The position numbers were made by a program, and so were the translations under genes. DNA of 64,000 nucleotides from Enterococcus ratti (GTDB lineage: Bacteria; Bacillota; Bacilli; Lactobacillales; Enterococcaceae): NCBI RefSeq assembly GCF_001886195.1, contig NZ_JXLB01000013.1, forward strand, positions 20,642 to 84,641, read 5' to 3'. The notes under the pieces are model-generated. The model did not search any database, was not told the DNA's origin, and was given only the letters and a program-made list of their open reading frames with translations. Below are positions 60,797 to 64,000 of this stretch, one piece after another. Positions within the stretch are counted from its first letter, which is position 1, and each line of letters begins with the position of its first letter.

Positions 60797-60848
60797 AACG
60801 AGCAAAAAGAGAATTCGAGGAGACACTCAAACTCTCTTTTTGCTCGTT
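60797..60848 (-). terminator. Terminator of the hemolysin III gene
   Basis: A perfect 16-bp stem, AACGAGCAAAAAGAGA (60797-60812) with TCTCTTTTTGCTCGTT (60833-60848). Confidence 0.85.
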
Positions 60849-60875
60849 ACATCAATTAAAATTCAAATGATCCCT

Positions 60876-61523
60876 TTAAATTACATAACCAAAGTACACT
60901 GCTAAGAACATTAATGTTGCTCCTAACATAACAAATAAGTGCCAGATAACATGGGTAAACTTTTTGTCTTTCATGCTATAAAAAATTGAACCAATTGAAT
61001 AAGCTAAACCACCCGCTACTAAAAGAATTAATCCTATTAAATTGATGTTTTGGTAGAGTTTAGGCAAGACAATCACAATTCCCCATCCCATCACATTATA
61101 AATAATTGTAGACACTTTAGACACTTGACTAACTTTTGATAAAGTCAAACATTTATAGATAATTCCAATAACAGCAGTTATCCAAATCACACTAAGCAAT
61201 AAAACACCCGCAAAACCTTGAACAATCAATAAACAAAAAGGTGTATAGGTTCCTGCAATCAATAAGTAGATCGAACAATGATCAAATATTTGAAATATTT
61301 TCTTTGCTTTAGTAAAAATTAAACTATGGAACAACGTAGAAGTAAAAAATAGTAAAAACAACGAACTTCCATAAATAAGAAAAGCAACATAATCCAGCGT
61401 AGATTGCGCTCTTTGCATTAATAAATCAAAACAGCTAACACTTAATAATGCTGCAATACCATGAGTAACTGCATTTAATACTTCATTGATAATTTGATAT
61501 TTTCGGCTAAATTCTGCTTCCAT
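60876..61523 (-). CDS. Hemolysin III / PAQR family membrane protein
   Basis: ATG at 61523 with GGAGG nine bases upstream. 215 residues, seven membrane spans. PAQR motifs: INEVLNAVTHGIAALLSV (first block), FLLFFTSTLFHSLIFTKAKK then IFQIFDHCSIYLLIAGTYTP (serine, histidine and aspartate), and the C-terminal HVIWHLFVMLGATLMFLAVY (H-x-x-x-H). The family may have metal-dependent lipid hydrolase (ceramidase-like) activity. The hemolysin name is historical. Confidence 0.92.
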   Translation of the reverse strand: MEAEFSRKYQIINEVLNAVTHGIAALLSVSCFDLLMQRAQSTLDYVAFLIYGSSLFLLFFTSTLFHSLIFTKAKKIFQIFDHCSIYLLIAGTYTPFCLLIVQGFAGVLLLSVIWITAVIGIIYKCLTLSKVSQVSKVSTIIYNVMGWGIVIVLPKLYQNINLIGLILLVAGGLAYSIGSIFYSMKDKKFTHVIWHLFVMLGATLMFLAVYFGYVI

Positions 61524-61622
61524 TTTTGCATTTCCTCCGATCATTGATGTTTCTATTCTTATTAATCTGTGATATGCCGTTTATAAAACTTTATCATCTA
61601 GTTTCAAAAACTATTTTAAACC

Positions 61623-61990
61623 TTAATGTTCAAAATAGCAAATAAAAAAGATAATACCACCAATAATCACTCCAATAAACCCAACCACAATGAAAAAATA
61701 CGTGCATGTTCTTTTCTTTACTTACTTTATGGACGTTTTCTTCAAACTTTGCTCGTTATAAGAAATTTGATATCCACGTACAAATGAGCAAAGTAACCAA
61801 ATCTTTTCCTTCTTTGATCATTAGATCATTGGTGGTTGTGGGTACAGCTGCTTTTATTTGATCCACTTGGTAAACTAATTTTCAATTGTTCGTTTCAAGA
61901 AAAACAAATCATCTGTTTCTAATTCAGTGAACAGCTTTGCTTTTGACAGCTCCGATAACTTACTAGAACGGCATGCGTGCTTTTCCCCTG
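61623..61990 (-). pseudogene. Class C sortase pseudogene
   Basis: On the minus strand, in several frames, I read SKAKLFTELETDDLFFLKRT, then YQVDQIKAAVP-like WIK/DQIKAAVPTTTNDLMIKE, GKDLVTLLIC, and RGYQISYNEQSLKK. A basic stretch and a membrane span follow (FFIVVGFIGVIIGGIIFFIC) to a stop at 61623. This is the end of a pilus-type sortase: the catalytic T-C is kept, but about a dozen residues (normally P-Y-G-x-N-T-H-R-L-L-V) between C and R-G are deleted and at least three frame changes or stops occur. The N-terminal half is missing. The rest of 61524-62189 is empty. Confidence 0.75.
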
Positions 61991-62120
61991 CTTAATAAGA
62001 AGGTAGCCCCAACAAATATACGGTGATTTATTTTTGTCGTTATAATGATTTTGAAACGACTTTGTATCAATTATCAATGCCTATTAAATGCTCATCATAA
62101 AAGATTGTAAAAGTAATGAT

Positions 62121-62171
62121 AAAAAAGACACTCAATTGATAACCATTTATTGGTTTCAACTGAGAGTCTTT
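62121..62171 (-). terminator. Terminator of efp
   Basis: Arms of about 14 bp (AAGACACTCAATTG at 62125-62138; CAACTGAGAGTCTT at 62157-62170) pair with two or three mismatches, and six T follow on the minus strand. Confidence 0.75.
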
Positions 62172-62189
62172 ATTCCGAAATTTTACTCG

Positions 62190-62753
62190 CTATTTAGCAG
62201 CCCGTTTCACATATGAACCTTCTGCTGTGTTAATTTCAAGTAATTCATCTGTTTCAATAAAGTCAGGAACATTGACTACTAAGCCTGTTTCCATTGTCGC
62301 TGGTTTACCTGAACCAGTAACTGTTGCGCCTTTAATGGAAGGCTGTGTTTCAACTACACGTAAGACAACAGTTGTTGGTAATTGTACCCCAATTACTTCA
62401 CTGCCAAAAAATTGAATTTTTACTTCCATATTTTCTAAAATATACTTCATTTCTTCTTCCACTGTTTCCACTGGAATTTCATATTGTTCATATGTTTCAA
62501 GATCCATAAAAAATGCTGTATCATCCATTGTATATAGATATTGAACAGGTTTCGTATCAATGTGAGCTTTTTCAAATTTTTCTTCTGGTCTAAAAGTTGT
62601 ATCATACGTTGCTCCTGAGCGAACATCTTTTAATTTCATACGCATTACTGTATTTCCCTTACCAGGTTTATGATGACTTGCTTCTAAAACTTTAATTAGT
62701 TTACCGTCTTGAACAAATGTCATACCGGCTCTTAAATCACTTGCTGAAATCAT
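62190..62753 (-). CDS. efp: Elongation factor P
   Basis: ATG at 62753 with AAAGGAG nine bases upstream; an in-frame extension to 62804 is not needed. 187 residues, three beta-barrel domains: [20 protein letters not shown] with the loop [11 protein letters not shown] carrying the potentially modified lysine 32, then the OB domains and a C-terminal [20 protein letters not shown]. It relieves ribosome stalling at proline runs. Confidence 0.97.
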   Translation of the reverse strand: MISASDLRAGMTFVQDGKLIKVLEASHHKPGKGNTVMRMKLKDVRSGATYDTTFRPEEKFEKAHIDTKPVQYLYTMDDTAFFMDLETYEQYEIPVETVEEEMKYILENMEVKIQFFGSEVIGVQLPTTVVLRVVETQPSIKGATVTGSGKPATMETGLVVNVPDFIETDELLEINTAEGSYVKRAAK

Positions 62754-63197
62754 TATTTTTGCTCCTTTTATCTTAATCATAATCAACTTCATTGTATCAG
62801 ACAAGCGCGTAGAAAACTAGGAAATTATCTATTTTTAAATTTTCATCTGCTATTTTCTCATTATTTTGTACTACTTTCAACCATCAATTATATGACAATG
62901 TGAGATATCAAGTGAGCTGAAAAGAACCCTTTTAAAAAAATGAATTATTGAATCTTTAAATAAAAGACAAGTAAACTATGGCTTTTCCTCATCTAAAACT
63001 TCCCTAATTGTTCTTTGAAAGACAAATCGCAAAACAATGAAAGAAAAGATAAAATTCATTTCAGATTGCTACACCTATGAAGAAATAAGTGATAGAATCT
63101 AAGTGAATGACATTTGTGTATAGAAAGTTTCAAGGAAAACAATATTTTCTTTGTTTCTATAAACAAAAAAATTACTAATCGTGAGGAGTAAACACAC
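62754..63197. other. Intergenic region between efp and luxS
   Basis: About 440 bp separating divergent genes. No riboswitch core was recognised upstream of luxS. A GAGGAG ribosome site lies at 63182-63187. Nothing else can be supported. Confidence 0.4.
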
Positions 63198-63659
63198 ATG
63201 AAAATGAATGTAGAAAGTTTTAATCTTGATCACACAAAAGTAAAAGCACCTTATGTTCGAGTAGCTGACAAAAAAACAGGCGAACACGGAGATGTTATCA
63301 TTAAATATGATGTACGTTTTAAACAACCAAATAAAGAGCACATGGAGATGGCAAGCTTACATTCTTTAGAACACTTAACTGCCGAATTGATTCGTAACCA
63401 TGCAGACTATATTGTTGACTGGTCTCCTATGGGTTGTCAAACTGGTTTTTATTTAACCGTGTTGAACCATGAAAGTTATGAAGATATTTTAGATGTCTTA
63501 GAAAAAACAATGAAAGACGTACTAGAAGCCACAGAAGTTCCTGCAAGCAACGAAAAGCAATGTGGTTGGGCAGCTAGTCACACACTAGAAGGAGCTCAAG
63601 CATTAGCACGAGAATTTTTAGAAAAACGCAATGAATGGACACAAGTTGAAGCAAGATAG
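63198..63659 (+). CDS. luxS: S-ribosylhomocysteine lyase LuxS
   Basis: 153 residues. The metal site H-x-x-E-H is at residues 55-59 ([20 protein letters not shown]), with the third ligand cysteine at 122 ([20 protein letters not shown]), and catalytic [13 protein letters not shown] with Cys80. It splits S-ribosylhomocysteine into homocysteine and DPD, the precursor of autoinducer-2, in the activated methyl cycle. Monocistronic. Confidence 0.98.
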   Translation: MKMNVESFNLDHTKVKAPYVRVADKKTGEHGDVIIKYDVRFKQPNKEHMEMASLHSLEHLTAELIRNHADYIVDWSPMGCQTGFYLTVLNHESYEDILDVLEKTMKDVLEATEVPASNEKQCGWAASHTLEGAQALAREFLEKRNEWTQVEAR

Positions 63660-63763
63660 CAAAGAACATTGTGAAATATTTAAAATGACAATCAAGATAA
63701 CATATAAAAATTGTCAATAATTTATTAGAATAACATCCCAAATAGTTTTTCATTCAAATTAAG

Positions 63764-63808
63764 CTCCAAACAACTAAAAAGATTGTTTATGTTGTTTGGA
63801 GTCTTTTA
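63764..63808 (+). terminator. Terminator of luxS
   Basis: A perfect 11-bp stem, CTCCAAACAAC (63764-63774) with GTTGTTTGGAG (63791-63801), followed by TCTTTTA. The last 190 bases of the window show no gene. Confidence 0.85.
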
Positions 63809-64000
63809 ATTATTCACAGTAAAAATCTTTTACAAATATTTATAATTTTCCTAACAACTAAAGAATGAGCCAAGATACGCTCTGAAAAAAATAACTACTT
63901 GAATCTTATTATGAAATACAATGCTAAATTATAGTTTATAACACCATAACAAATTAGTTATTAATTTATGCAAAAAAAAAGCAGATGAATTAAATTCATC

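Noticed and set aside
62754..63197. SAM or SAH riboswitch upstream of luxS
   Set aside because: No recognisable aptamer core or terminator before the luxS ribosome site.
1..64000. CRISPR array, tRNA or rRNA genes, IS elements
   Set aside because: No regularly spaced repeats, no cloverleaf with GTTCRANNC, no rRNA-like stretch and no transposase frame were seen while reading both strands. A tRNAscan or IS search would settle it.

Overview
The window is an AT-rich chromosomal segment of a low-GC Gram-positive bacterium. Its household genes (rplKA, rplJL, rpmG-secE-nusG, the relQ-nadK-rluD-mgtE run, an aro operon, efp, luxS) and their order look enterococcal. Several visibly broken genes (a diacylglycerol-kinase-like gene, a class C sortase-like gene, an integrase remnant) suggest a decaying genome such as Melissococcus. 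That genus assignment is inference from memory of gene content and is unproven. No tRNA, rRNA, IS element or CRISPR array was seen.

Layout. (1) 1-6820: a partial MFS gene, a TVP38-type membrane protein, a large AraC regulator with a glycosidase-like C-terminus, and a divergent amidohydrolase/MFS pair. (2) 6821-9139: a gene-poor, decayed accessory region. It holds a possible YcaO fragment, a 63-residue lysine-rich protein, a frameshifted small gene, and the ruins of a tyrosine integrase ending in a terminator and a copy of the rplL attachment core. (3) 9140-30451: a defective siphovirus-type prophage inserted at the last codons of rplL. It keeps an accessory pair (ImmA/IrrE-like plus FRG domain), lysis genes, baseplate and distal tail genes, a stub of the tape measure gene, RecT/YqaJ recombination genes, early genes, two separate repressor switches and the integrase. 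Terminase, portal, capsid and replication initiation genes are absent. (4) 30439-33104: rplJL with an L10 leader and attenuator, and rplKA. (5) 33437-38242: serine dehydratase subunits, a DUF915 lipoprotein, rpmG-secE-nusG, and a CBS-ACT protein. (6) 38632-47642: queT under a preQ1-I riboswitch, a DAG-kinase-like pseudogene, recD2, a phosphatase, trmL, a candidate small RNA with its own promoter and terminator, rlmA and cutC. (7) 47643-52899: mgtE, RluD-type synthase, nadK, relQ, then the CYTH protein and spxH. (8) 53300-58380: aroF-B-C-A-K with a leader containing two terminators; tyrA, aroE and pheA are not in the cluster. (9) 59287-64000: a CoA-disulfide-reductase/NADH-oxidase-type flavoprotein, hemolysin III, a sortase relic, efp and luxS.

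How it works together. The prophage is held by an outer switch (CI-like 27252-27662, ImmA-like 27675-28127, Cro-like 26776-26976) with face-to-face promoters. It also has an inner divergent pair of HTH proteins (24736-24948 and 25044-25256) around two near-identical 19-bp operators. Integration preserved the rplL reading frame, and the phage supplies the terminator now following rplL. An older element with the same integrase-terminator-att layout lies immediately to the left, so rplL's 3' end appears to be a reused integration site.
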